A stretch of 27,332 nucleotides of DNA from Parcubacteria group bacterium (GCA_016215765.1 JACRHY010000021.1:1-27332); one strand, 5' to 3'. Positions 8,454-15,547 are shown, counted from the first letter of the stretch. A program made the numbers and translations. Notes: generated from the letters alone by a model not told the origin.

Positions 8454-8981
8454 ATGATCGTCGTATTTACCGGAAACGGGAAGGGAAAAACAACGGCGGC
8501 GCTTGGTCAGGCGATGCGCGCTCTGGGAAGGGGAAGGCGCGTTTTGATGATCCAATTCATCAAGGGCCCGTGGAAAAGCGGGGAAGATTTTTTTGCCGCT
8601 AAATTTAAAATTTCGAATTTCAGATTCCGAATCCGAAAAATGGGACTGGGCTTCGTCGGCATTCTGGGCGACAAACTGCCGCGCTTGGCGCACGTGGCGG
8701 CCGCCGAAAAAGCGCTGAATTATTTCAAGCGGGAATTGAAAAGCGGCAAGTGGGATATGATAATTTTGGATGAAATTAACGTCGCCGCTCGCTTGAAACT
8801 GGTGAAAAGCGGAGACGTTTTGAGGACTCTCAAAAAAGTTCCTCCGGCAAAAATTGTTTTGTTGACCGGCCGATACGCGCCGGCGGCTTTTATCAGGAGA
8901 GCGGATTTGGTCACGGAAATGCGGGAAATAAAACATCCGTTCAAAAAGGGAAAATTAGCGGAAGCGGCGCTGGAATTTTAA
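8454..8981 (+). CDS. cobO: Cob(I)yrinic acid a,c-diamide adenosyltransferase (CobO/BtuR family)
   Basis: The family transfers the adenosyl group of ATP to the cobalt of corrinoids. The 175-residue protein has the P-loop GNGKGKT (residues 7-13) and FIKGPWKSGED. DMIILDEINVAARLKLV is the Walker-B-like strand, and LTGRYAPAAFIRRADLVTEM is the C-terminal family signature. The ATG at 8454 is preferred because homology begins at MIVVFTGNGKGK; upstream in-frame codons read into rnhB. The gene lies 10 bases after rnhB. No other cobalamin gene is in the window, so it either adenosylates scavenged corrinoid or has been adopted for another nucleotide-dependent role. Identification to family is firm; the substrate is inferred. 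Confidence 0.88.
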   Translation: MIVVFTGNGKGKTTAALGQAMRALGRGRRVLMIQFIKGPWKSGEDFFAAKFKISNFRFRIRKMGLGFVGILGDKLPRLAHVAAAEKALNYFKRELKSGKWDMIILDEINVAARLKLVKSGDVLRTLKKVPPAKIVLLTGRYAPAAFIRRADLVTEMREIKHPFKKGKLAEAALEF

Positions 8982-8996
8982 TCTTCCGAAACGCCG

Positions 8997-10502
8997 ATGA
9001 AAATTTACGATTACTTTTTCTGGATAGCCGCTTTTTTTCTGCTGGGCGCGCTGTTCGCTTCTTTTACGAAAAGTTTCGCGCTTGTCGTTTCGGGGGTTTT
9101 GGCGGCATCGCTTGTTTTTTCGGTTTTAAGTTTCATTTACCCCGTTAGAAGTCGCGAGGGCGCGCGGCGCGCCTCTACTTCTGATGGGGTTTACGACAAA
9201 AAGAAACTCTTCGCGTTCGCCTTTTTGATTTTTTCCGTCATAGCCGGATTTTCGTATTATCATTTTTATTCCGCGGCGCAAGGCGGCTATGAAATAACTT
9301 TTGACAAGCGGGCGATTTTTGACGGCGTCGTCGTTTCCGATCCCGACCGCGGCGGCGACTATCAAAAATTCATTTTGCGCCTTGAGGGCGGCCATTCCGG
9401 ACGCGTTTTGGCGGCGATCGGACGGTTTCCGACCGTCCGCTACGGCGACCGCCTGAAGATTGATGGCGTCGCGAGAAAGCCGTCCGACGATTCCTACGCC
9501 GCTTATCTTTTGAAGATCTCCGTTTCCGGAACCTTAAACGCCGCCGGATTTGAAATTACCGCGAAAGATCAGGCGTCAAAAATGCGGCGCGCTCTTTTCG
9601 GAATGAAGGAAAAAGCGGAAGATAATTTCAGGGCGATTTTGCCTTCCGAAGCGGCCGCTTTTTTATCCGGCATCGTTTTGGGCGAACGGGCGGAATTTTC
9701 CGAAAAGTTCAAGGAAAATCTTAATTTAAGCGGCACGACCCATTTAGTGGCGCTTTCCGGCTATAACATAACGATTTTAGCCGATTTGCTCGCCGTCGCG
9801 TTCGCCTTTTTCGTTTCCCGCGCTTACGCTTTTTGGCCGAGCGTCTTGACGATTGTTCTTTTCGTCGTTATGACCGGCGCCGAAGCGTCGGTCGTGCGGG
9901 CGGCGATTATGGGGATCGTCGCCCTTTTGGCTTTAAGAACGGAAAGAATTTACGATTTTCGCAACGCCGTAACTTTCGCGGCGTTTCTGATGGCGATTTT
10001 CAATCCGTTGATTTTACGGTTTGATCTCGGCTTTCAGCTGTCTTTCGCCGCTTTATTGGGGATCGTCTATTTGGGGCCGGCAATCAAAAATTTTTTCCGT
10101 TTAAGCGCGCGAAGCGGCGGATTGATGAATTGGAAAGAAAACGCCCTGACAACCGTCTCCGCTCAACTTGCCGTCCTGCCGATTTTAGTGGTCAATTTTG
10201 GAACTTTTTCGCCGCTTTCCTTTTTGGCCAACGTTTTGATTTTGGGAATGATGCCGGCAACGATGATGCTGGGCTTCGCGGCCGCCCTCGCCGGCTTCGC
10301 GTCCTATCACGTCTCCTTGTTTTTCGGCTGGATCGTTTATCCCTTGCTTTGGTACGAAATGACGGTAATCTCTGTTTTTGGTAATGTGAACGGCCGTTTT
10401 ATGTTGCCGGTTTTCGGATTTTCAGTCGGCGTCGTTTATTATCTTTTGCTTTTCGGCTTTATAATTTATTCCAACCGGAAATTTTATGGAAGAAAAAATT
10501 GA
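8997..10502 (+). CDS. comEC: ComEC/Rec2 membrane channel protein, without the C-terminal hydrolase domain
   Basis: ComEC forms the inner-membrane channel that takes up single-stranded DNA in transformation. This 501-residue protein holds two N-terminal membrane helices, then a beta-rich OB-like (DUF4131-type) domain at about 90-190. The Competence domain follows, with the hallmark SGTTHLVALSGYNI (about 244-257) and many membrane helices. The metallo-beta-lactamase-like domain that full-length ComEC carries at its C-terminus is encoded separately by the next gene, overlapping by 17 bases. Residues 49-66 (PVRSREGARRASTSDGVY) are encoded by a palindromic repeat inserted in frame between helices 2 and 3. 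Many CPR genomes encode type IV pili and ComEC, so DNA scavenging is a plausible role. Confidence 0.9.
   Translation: MKIYDYFFWIAAFFLLGALFASFTKSFALVVSGVLAASLVFSVLSFIYPVRSREGARRASTSDGVYDKKKLFAFAFLIFSVIAGFSYYHFYSAAQGGYEITFDKRAIFDGVVVSDPDRGGDYQKFILRLEGGHSGRVLAAIGRFPTVRYGDRLKIDGVARKPSDDSYAAYLLKISVSGTLNAAGFEITAKDQASKMRRALFGMKEKAEDNFRAILPSEAAAFLSGIVLGERAEFSEKFKENLNLSGTTHLVALSGYNITILADLLAVAFAFFVSRAYAFWPSVLTIVLFVVMTGAEASVVRAAIMGIVALLALRTERIYDFRNAVTFAAFLMAIFNPLILRFDLGFQLSFAALLGIVYLGPAIKNFFRLSARSGGLMNWKENALTTVSAQLAVLPILVVNFGTFSPLSFLANVLILGMMPATMMLGFAAALAGFASYHVSLFFGWIVYPLLWYEMTVISVFGNVNGRFMLPVFGFSVGVVYYLLLFGFIIYSNRKFYGRKN
9136..9193. repeat. Inverted-repeat element of the CCCCGTTAGAAG family, inside comEC
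   Basis: The left end ACCCCGTTAGAAGT and right end ACTTCTGATGGGGT form imperfect inverted repeats. Between them a second GC-rich hairpin (GAGG...CCTC with GCGC arms) fills the centre. The element keeps the comEC frame open and adds about 18 polar residues. Related ends occur at 11421-11465 and 26340-26368, and a half copy at 17186-17196. Confidence 0.65.
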
Positions 10503-11355
10503 CAATCGCCTTTTTTGGATAATCGCCGTTTTGGTTTTTTTAAACGTTTTCGTTTGGGCGGCCTCTTTTGCGACGATCGGGAAAGCAGAAACGGAAATTT
10601 ATTTTCTTGACGTCGGTCAGGGGGACGGAGAAATGATTGTTTTTCCGGGGAGCGTCAAAGTATTGATTGACGGCGGACCGGACGGACGAATCGCTTCGCG
10701 GATCGGCGAAATTCTGCCCGCCGCCGATCGCCGCATTGATATTTTGGCGCTGACTCATCCCCAGCTTGATCACTACGCCGGATTTATTGAAGTCGTCAAA
10801 AGATACGAAATCGGAGCTTTTATCTATAACGGCCGATTGAGCGGCGACGCTCCTTTTCGGGAATTACTGGATGCCCTGAAGAAAAAGGAGATTCCGATGA
10901 TCGTTCTCGGAGAGGGGGATAAGATAAAAATCGGCGATGCTGCTCTTAGTATTCTTTCTCCGTCAGGCGAGTTTCTAAAGAGCGCCGAACTGAATGACAC
11001 GACTTTGGTAATGGAGTTGACGGAAGGCGCCTTTAAGGCCATTTTTACCGGCGATATCGGTTTTAACGTGGAGGAATATCTGGCCGAAAAATACGACGTC
11101 AAAACGGATGTTCTGAAAGTGGCGCATCACGGATCCCGTTATTCTTCCGGCGCGAAGTTTTTGACGGAAGCGAATCCGAAATTGGCCGTTATTGAAGTCG
11201 GCCGGAATTCTTACGGTCATCCGACGAAAGAAGCGCTCGGCCGCCTTGAAGCCGCGGGCGCCGGCATTTACCGCACCGACCGCGACGGAACGATCAGAGT
11301 TGCTGTCGGCAAAGACGGCGTTTTGCGGATCGCCGCCAACGGAAAAACAAAGTAG
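10486..11355 (+). CDS. ComEC-type metallo-beta-lactamase-fold hydrolase with an N-terminal membrane anchor
   Basis: The 289-residue protein has one N-terminal membrane helix (about 8-28, LFWIIAVLVFLNVFVWAASF) followed by an MBL domain facing outward. Motifs are FLDVGQGDG (about 40-48), IDGGPDG, THPQLDH (90-96, metal site), TGDIG and AHHGSRYSS, in the order found in the C-terminal domain of ComEC/Rec2. That domain is thought to degrade the non-transported DNA strand. The start overlaps the comEC end by 17 bases, so the two are translationally linked and probably act together. A single fused ancestor split in two is the simplest reading. Confidence 0.88.
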   Translation: MEEKIDNRLFWIIAVLVFLNVFVWAASFATIGKAETEIYFLDVGQGDGEMIVFPGSVKVLIDGGPDGRIASRIGEILPAADRRIDILALTHPQLDHYAGFIEVVKRYEIGAFIYNGRLSGDAPFRELLDALKKKEIPMIVLGEGDKIKIGDAALSILSPSGEFLKSAELNDTTLVMELTEGAFKAIFTGDIGFNVEEYLAEKYDVKTDVLKVAHHGSRYSSGAKFLTEANPKLAVIEVGRNSYGHPTKEALGRLEAAGAGIYRTDRDGTIRVAVGKDGVLRIAANGKTK

Positions 11356-11360
11356 TATAC

Positions 11361-11372
11361 GAGTAATTACTC
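11361..11372. repeat. 12-bp perfect palindrome GAGTAATTACTC
   Basis: A perfect palindrome 5 bases after the MBL gene stop. No T-run follows, so it is not a terminator. It may be an operator-like site or chance. Confidence 0.35.
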
Positions 11373-11420
11373 CCACTTAGAGCCGAACTCTCAAATAGGG
11401 GGCAGCGCGGTCAAAGCGTC

Positions 11421-11465
11421 AACCCAGTTAGAAGCTCACGCGGGACGTTCTGCTTCTAACGGGGT
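11421..11465. repeat. Inverted-repeat element of the CCCCGTTAGAAG family, intergenic
   Basis: ACCCAGTTAGAAGC (11422-11435) and GCTTCTAACGGGGT (11452-11465) pair over 14 bases with one mismatch, around a 16-base centre. It sits between the convergent MBL gene and brnA. Confidence 0.7.
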
Positions 11466-11495
11466 AAAAGCGGGGAGGCCGTCAATGAGAGTGGA

Positions 11496-11786
11496 CTAAT
11501 AAGTTTCAACTCTGTCCGCTCTTTTGGTTGTAGAATACTGGTGAAGAAGCGAGCCGATGAGCGTTTGATAGGGGAGGCCCTTTTTCGCCGCGATTGCCTT
11601 GATTCGCTCAAGATCAGCGTGAGAGACGCGAATGTTGATGTTGCGCGGCTTGCTTAGCGTATATTTCGCATATCGCGTATAGCGCGCTTTTTCTTGGCGC
11701 ACATTCGCGACTTGCTTAAACTCGCCCTTCTCAAATTGTTCAAGCAGTTCTTTTTCTCCCTTATTTATTATTTGCTTTTTTTTCAT
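11496..11786 (-). CDS. brnA: BrnA-like antitoxin (CopG/ribbon-helix-helix type)
   Basis: A 96-residue protein with a basic N-terminal half and a C-terminal ribbon-helix-helix: the strand NINIRVSHADLERIK is followed by AAKKGLPYQTLIGSLLHQY. That pattern is typical of the antitoxins paired with BrnT toxins, which bind DNA as dimers and neutralise the toxin. Its ATG overlaps the brnT stop by four bases (ATGA), so toxin and antitoxin are translationally coupled with the toxin first, the usual brnTA order. It likely represses its own promoter, upstream of brnT. Confidence 0.85.
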   Translation of the reverse strand: MKKKQIINKGEKELLEQFEKGEFKQVANVRQEKARYTRYAKYTLSKPRNINIRVSHADLERIKAIAAKKGLPYQTLIGSLLHQYSTTKRADRVETY

Positions 11787-12079
11787 GGCGTTTCTTTATT
11801 ATTATTAATAATATTAATATATTTTTTCGTCGCCTCGCGGCTTGGAATAATTGTTTTTAAGAATATTCGCTCCTCATCTTCCACAAACGGAACAAGGTAC
11901 GCGTATTCTTGAAATCGCACGATCAGCATTTTTTGATTCGGATACTTGCGCGCGTTCGGATGTTCCACGATGTCTAGAATGTTCCCGTCCTCAATGGCGA
12001 CAAGCATTGCCTCAAAACTTATCCCTCGTTCGCGCGCCAGCCGCTCGTTTTTCTCCGGATCCCAATCAACATATTTCAT
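11783..12079 (-). CDS. brnT: BrnT-like toxin (putative ribonuclease)
   Basis: The 98-residue protein begins MKYVDWDPEKNERLARERGISFE, the family opening in which a short strand and helix precede GISFEA. It continues with VEHPNARKYPNQKMLIV and VPFVEDEERIFLKTIIPSREATKKY, the beta-sheet core and C-terminus of the BrnT/RelE-like fold. Family members inhibit translation by RNA cleavage; whether this one is active is inferred. The ATG at 12079 is chosen over one 33 bases upstream, because the upstream codons encode no family sequence and overlap the likely -10. The -10 lies 13 bases before this ATG, leaving only a very short leader. Confidence 0.87.
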   Translation of the reverse strand: MKYVDWDPEKNERLARERGISFEAMLVAIEDGNILDIVEHPNARKYPNQKMLIVRFQEYAYLVPFVEDEERIFLKTIIPSREATKKYINIINNNKETP

Positions 12080-12092
12080 AGTGTGCATACAT

Positions 12093-12120
12093 AGTATATA
12101 TATATTATACACATTGTCAA
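12093..12120 (-). promoter_or_regulatory. Promoter of the brnT-brnA operon
   Basis: On the minus strand, TTGACA (forward 12115-12120) is followed after 16 bp by TATACT (forward 12093-12098). The spacer is a run of alternating A and T, a plausible place for the antitoxin to bind. Confidence 0.65.
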
Positions 12121-12227
12121 TGGCATTCCGCTAATCTCCGTGGACAATTCCGCTATTGACAGGCCGCGCGGGGGGGTGCCAAATGGATACCTTTTGCTGT
12201 CACAACTTCCGAATAATTGACGGCGGT

Positions 12228-12275
12228 AAAAAACGGCGGATTGTCCAGCGCACGGACTTTCGCGCCGTTTTTTTT
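12228..12275 (+). promoter_or_regulatory. Two-stem inverted repeat with T8 upstream of aspS: attenuator or terminator
   Basis: AAAAAACGGCG (12228-12238) pairs with CGCCGTTTTTT (12263-12273) over 11 bp. Inside, GTCC (12243-12246) pairs with GGAC (12253-12256). Eight T residues end the structure, 18 bases before the aspS start. No gene on the plus strand ends here, so a simple terminator has no obvious client; an aspS attenuator is possible. Confidence 0.4.
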
Positions 12276-12293
12276 CGTGTTACAGTAAGGATT

Positions 12294-13685
12294 ATGACAA
12301 GAACTTTGGCGAAAGACGCCGTCCTGAAGGCGGGAGAAAAAGCGGAGCTTTGCGGCTGGGTGGACGCGCGGCGCGATCACGGCAAAATTATTTTTATTGA
12401 TTTGCGCGACCGGAGCGGCGTCGTTCAGGTCGTTTTTCTTTCCAAAATGAAAGAACTTTACGCAACGGCCGATTCTCTGCGGCCGGAATGGGTCGTCCGT
12501 CTTGTCGGAACGGTCAATAAAAGGCCGGCGGGGATGGAAAATTCGGACGCGACAACCGGCGGCGTTGAGATTTTAGCGGAAGAAATTGAAATTTTGAACA
12601 GGGCGGAGACGCCCCCGATCGCCTTGGGCGCCGACGGCTACGAAATCGGCGAAGAAAGCCGCTTGAAATACCGTTATCTTGATTTGCGGCGCCGGCGGTT
12701 GCAAAAAAATATCAGGAATCGGCACAAGTTGACGGAATTTATGCGCGGTTATCTTTCCGAAAACGATTTCGCGGAAATAGAGACCCCGATTCTGACGAAA
12801 TCCACTCCCGAAGGCGCCCGCGACTATCTCGTGCCGTCTCGTCTTCATCGCGGAAAATTTTACGCCTTGCCCCAGTCGCCCCAGCAGTATAAACAGCTTT
12901 TGATGGTCGCCGGTTTTGAGCGTTATTTTCAGGTAGCCAGGTGTTTTCGCGATGAAGACACGCGCGGAGACCGCCAGCCGGAATTCGTCCAGCTTGACAT
13001 GGAGTTGAGTTTCACGGACGAAGAAGAAATTATGGGATTGGTTGAAAATATGCTGACGACGCTGATTGAAAAACTGCTGCCGGAGAAAAAAATCGCCCGA
13101 CTGCCGTTTCCGAGGATTTCTTACGCGGAAGCGATGGAAAAATACGGCAGCGACAAACCGGATATCAGAGACGACAAAAAAGACGAAAATATCCTGTCGT
13201 TTTTGTGGGTGACCGATTTCTCTCTTTTTGAATACAGCGAAACGGAAAAGCGGCTGGTTTCCACGCATCATCCGTTTACGCGGCCGGACGACGAAGCGGT
13301 TTTGGATTCGGCTCCGGAAAAATCAAGGGCGCGGGCTTATGACCTTGTTTTAAACGGCTTTGAGATCGGCGGCGGCAGTTTGCGCGTTTTTCGCCGCGAT
13401 CTGCAGGAAAAAATTTTTTCCGTGTTGGGTCTGTCAAAGGGGGATTATGAGAGCAAATTCGGCCACTTGCTGGAAGCGTTTGATTACGGCGCGCCGCCGC
13501 ATGGCGGCATCGCGCTTGGACTTGATCGCCTGTTCGCGATTTTATTTAATGAGCCGAATATCCGCGAAGTGATGGCTTTTCCCAAAACCGGCGACGGCCG
13601 CGATCTGATGATGGACGCGCCGGCGGAAGCCGATGAAAAGCAGTTAAAAGAATTGGGATTGGAAATAAAAAAGAAGGGTCAATAA
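12294..13685 (+). CDS. aspS: Aspartyl-tRNA synthetase, bacterial type without the GAD insertion
   Basis: This enzyme charges tRNA-Asp (and possibly tRNA-Asn, if the organism uses the transamidation route). The 463-residue protein has an N-terminal OB fold (about 17-105, GWVDARRDHGKIIFIDLRD) for the anticodon. The class II core has motif 1 around ETPILTKSTPEGARDYLV, motif 2 FRDEDTRGDRQPEF (218-231) and motif 3 GIALGLDRL near the end. YGSDKPDIR (284-292) leads straight into LWVTDFSLFEY (304-314), so the roughly 110-residue GAD domain of bacterial AspRS is missing. The start at MTRTLAKDA was chosen because the OB fold begins here and a -10-like TACAGT ends 7 bases upstream. In-frame upstream codons overlap the inverted repeat. 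Confidence 0.94.
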   Translation: MTRTLAKDAVLKAGEKAELCGWVDARRDHGKIIFIDLRDRSGVVQVVFLSKMKELYATADSLRPEWVVRLVGTVNKRPAGMENSDATTGGVEILAEEIEILNRAETPPIALGADGYEIGEESRLKYRYLDLRRRRLQKNIRNRHKLTEFMRGYLSENDFAEIETPILTKSTPEGARDYLVPSRLHRGKFYALPQSPQQYKQLLMVAGFERYFQVARCFRDEDTRGDRQPEFVQLDMELSFTDEEEIMGLVENMLTTLIEKLLPEKKIARLPFPRISYAEAMEKYGSDKPDIRDDKKDENILSFLWVTDFSLFEYSETEKRLVSTHHPFTRPDDEAVLDSAPEKSRARAYDLVLNGFEIGGGSLRVFRRDLQEKIFSVLGLSKGDYESKFGHLLEAFDYGAPPHGGIALGLDRLFAILFNEPNIREVMAFPKTGDGRDLMMDAPAEADEKQLKELGLEIKKKGQ

Positions 13686-13722
13686 AGGAAAAATTTCGCA
13701 ATTCATCAAAATATAAAACAAT

Positions 13723-14217
13723 ATGGAAAGAACGCTGATTTTATTAAAGCCGGACGCGATAGAGCGGGGAGTGGTCGGCGAGATTATTCACCGCTTTGAA
13801 AGAGTGGGCGCGAAGATGGTCGGGCTGAAACTCCTGATTTCCGAAAAAGACGCCGCGGCCATGCATTATACGGAGGACTTGGCGCGCCGGCGCGGAGAAA
13901 AGGTGCGGGAGCAGATGATCGGGATGCTAACTTCCGGCCCGATTATAGCCATGGCTCTTGAGGGCGTGGAAATCGTCGAAGTTGTTCGCAAGATGGTCGG
14001 GACAACCGAGCCGAAAGCCGCCCCCCCGGGCACGATAAGGGGCGACTTCGCTCACGTGTCGTTTAAGCACGCGGACGAAAAGGGCATCGCCGTTTTCAAT
14101 TTAATTCACGCATCCGGATCGGTGGAAGAGGCGAAGATTGAAATCGGAGTATGGTTCAAGCCGGAGGAGCTGGTGGAACACGAACCGGCTTACACTAAAT
14201 TTACGATCAAGAAATAG
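13723..14217 (+). CDS. ndk: Nucleoside diphosphate kinase
   Basis: NDK moves the terminal phosphate between nucleoside triphosphates and diphosphates through a phosphohistidine. The protein has 164 residues, slightly longer than the usual 140-155. It begins ERTLILLKPDAIERGVVGEI, the family N-terminus. It contains the nucleotide-binding segment GTTEPKAAPPGTIRGDF, and the catalytic histidine in NLIHASGSVEEA, where most homologues read NxxHGSDS. The C-terminus (WFKPEELVEHEPAYTKFTIKK) is a little extended. It follows aspS by 37 bases. TATAAA (13712-13717) ends 5 bases before the ATG and no Shine-Dalgarno is seen, suggesting a near-leaderless transcript or read-through from aspS. Confidence 0.94.
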   Translation: MERTLILLKPDAIERGVVGEIIHRFERVGAKMVGLKLLISEKDAAAMHYTEDLARRRGEKVREQMIGMLTSGPIIAMALEGVEIVEVVRKMVGTTEPKAAPPGTIRGDFAHVSFKHADEKGIAVFNLIHASGSVEEAKIEIGVWFKPEELVEHEPAYTKFTIKK

Positions 14218-14267
14218 CGCGCCCGCCGTTTTTCGTTTGATGCCGCGCGGTTCCGCCGCGCGAAGCT

Positions 14268-14281
14268 TTATCCGCGGATAA
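14268..14281. repeat. 14-bp perfect palindrome in the spacer after ndk
   Basis: TTATCCGCGGATAA is a perfect palindrome. Just upstream, CGCGCGG and CCGCGCG form another 7-bp GC stem (about 14244-14262). No T-run follows either. The stretch lies between ndk and the oppositely oriented tRNA-Lys. Confidence 0.4.
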
Positions 14282-14308
14282 TCAACGGATTTGAAAAAAA
14301 GTTTAGAA

Positions 14309-14384
14309 TGGTGCGCCCACCAGGATTCGAACCTGGGACCATCTCCTTAAGAGGGAGTTGCTCTACCAGCTGAGCTATGGGCGC
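14309..14384 (-). tRNA. tRNA-Lys, anticodon CTT
   Basis: The minus strand folds as a cloverleaf. The acceptor GCGCCCA pairs with TGGGCGC, and the D arm is GCTC/GAGC. The anticodon loop CTCTTAA gives CTT, reading AAG. The T arm has GGTTCGAATCC. The discriminator A (14312) is followed by an encoded CCA (forward TGG, 14309-14311). The top of the anticodon stem has one mismatch. Confidence 0.93.
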
Positions 14385-14411
14385 TCTCCTACGCTTTGGT
14401 TTGAGCCAAAG

Positions 14412-14458
14412 CTTCGGAAGAGCAAAAGCGATTGCTCGTCACTCTTGTCCTTCCGAAG
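14412..14458. repeat. Nested hairpins between tRNA-Lys and tRNA-Arg
   Basis: CTTCGGAAG (14412-14420) and CTTCCGAAG (14450-14458) are perfect 9-base inverted repeats. Inside them AGCAA pairs with TTGCT. A further 7-bp stem, GCTTTGG/CCAAAGC, lies just upstream. The 190-bp spacer between the tRNAs holds no convincing gene; this may be a processing signal or a repeat remnant. Confidence 0.4.
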
Positions 14459-14574
14459 ATTAAGCAATGCGCAAGCGAAGGAGGAAGCTACTGGCGCGTT
14501 TCGTGAATTATCTTACTCGCGGCGGCGGGAAAGAGTCAATTTTTCCGGCCACCCAATTTTCGCGGTTTTATCTT

Positions 14575-14649
14575 TGGTGTCCCCGGAGGGATTCGAACCC
14601 CCAATAACAGGTTCGAAGCCTGTCGTGATATCCGTTTCACCACGGGGAC
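14575..14649 (-). tRNA. tRNA-Arg, anticodon TCG
   Basis: The minus strand gives acceptor GTCCCCG paired with CGGGGAC, an anticodon stem ACAGG/CCTGT, and the loop CTTCGAA with anticodon TCG, reading CGA. The T arm is GGGGGTTCGAATCCC. The discriminator A is followed by an encoded CCA (forward TGG, 14575-14577). Confidence 0.93.
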
Positions 14650-14665
14650 GGCGGGATACGAAGAA

Positions 14666-14695
14666 ATTTTAAGACAACTGCGTTCGTGGCGTCAA
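14666..14695 (-). promoter_or_regulatory. Putative tRNA-Arg promoter
   Basis: On the minus strand, TTGACG (forward 14690-14695) is followed after 18 bp by TAAAAT (forward 14666-14671), which ends 16 bases before the tRNA 5' end. The promoter may also serve tRNA-Lys downstream. Confidence 0.5.
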
Positions 14696-14732
14696 CAAGA
14701 AACGCTTGAAGAAGAACTCAGAACTTAGCGAT

Positions 14733-14752
14733 CCTGCCTGCCGACGGGCAGG
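14733..14752. repeat. Palindromic repeat, copy 2 (CCTGCCTGCCGACGGGCAGG)
   Basis: Identical to the copy at 749-768 except for one base in the centre. It lies just after the stop of the membrane-protein gene (stop at 14773, minus strand), where a transcript hairpin would form. Confidence 0.7.
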
Positions 14753-14772
14753 AACGAGAAGCGATGCGGGAA

Positions 14773-15483
14773 TTAACGCGAGGGATAATATTGCCCGACG
14801 TTTTTTTCCATCATCTTGGCGTAGATGAAGTAAGCGGCGACGCTACCGATGAAATTAATCGCCAGTCCCGTCAGCCCCAGGAAGGCGACGGCTCCGAGAC
14901 CGAGTAGCGCTCCGATTGCGGCGCCGATAACTTGCGGCCAGAAAAGCAACTTGAATAGCGTATTCAGTTTATTGGCGAGAATCTTGGCCTGAAATCCCAT
15001 TATCGGCTCGTAGAATTTGGCCAGGATAAAACCGCCGATGCCGCCGAAAATTGCTCCATAAACGACGGCCATCACAAGTCCCGATATGTTGATAAAGGAA
15101 CCGCCCAGCGACGCGCTCCCCATCATTCCTCCGATAACGCCAAGGCCCATTATCGCGTTTTGGAAGAAAAAGTAAGCGGAAACGGAAGCGACGAGAGAAG
15201 TGATGGCGCCGGCAACGGCGTTCCAGATCGCGCTCCATTTCATCGTCTCAATCGTTTTTTGGTCAAAAGTGAACAAGTCGCTTTGGCTTGCGGCCGGCTG
15301 TCCGGCGGCCGGCGGCGGAACGGCGGCTCCGGCCGTTGAAGAAGCCGGCGAGGCGCCTCCCAGCGCTTCGTTAATGTCATTTTCCGGCCATTTGGCGTTG
15401 ATTAACGCCGCTCTGATTTGCTCGTCCGTTTTGCCCTCGGTTTTCGCTTTGGCGACAAAATCCGTTAATTGTTGATTTGCCAT
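14773..15483 (-). CDS. Membrane protein with an N-terminal helical (UBA-like) segment
   Basis: The 236-residue protein has a short N-terminal helical domain (about 1-42: LTDFVAKAKTEGKTDEQI... AKWPENDINEAL). Such segments precede membrane domains in many CPR proteins. A low-complexity Ala/Pro/Ser linker (about 43-70) follows. The rest consists of about four glycine/alanine-rich membrane helices, including AIWNAVAGAITSLVASVSAY and VIGAAIGALLGLGAVAFLGL. The ATG at 15483 is preferred to one 51 bases upstream, because the extra residues are a basic tail that overlaps the promoter (TCGAAA, 17 bp, TACAAT; the -10 ends 13 bases before this ATG). Function unknown. Confidence 0.8.
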   Translation of the reverse strand: MANQQLTDFVAKAKTEGKTDEQIRAALINAKWPENDINEALGGASPASSTAGAAVPPPAAGQPAASQSDLFTFDQKTIETMKWSAIWNAVAGAITSLVASVSAYFFFQNAIMGLGVIGGMMGSASLGGSFINISGLVMAVVYGAIFGGIGGFILAKFYEPIMGFQAKILANKLNTLFKLLFWPQVIGAAIGALLGLGAVAFLGLTGLAINFIGSVAAYFIYAKMMEKNVGQYYPSR

Positions 15484-15547
15484 ATTTTCAATTTTAATTG
15501 TATTTTGGCGCGTCCGTCTTTTCGACTTTTTCAATCAAGCGCGTTAT

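Noticed and set aside
12156..12293. Upstream extension of aspS by 46 codons
   Set aside because: The added residues are not part of the OB fold, and the stretch contains the inverted repeat and the -10-like box.
12573..13271. 232-codon frame opposite aspS
   Set aside because: Antisense to the conserved catalytic core of AspRS, with no own promoter or family resemblance.
14358..14672. 104-codon frame across the tRNA region
   Set aside because: It runs through both strands of structured tRNA genes and encodes no plausible protein.
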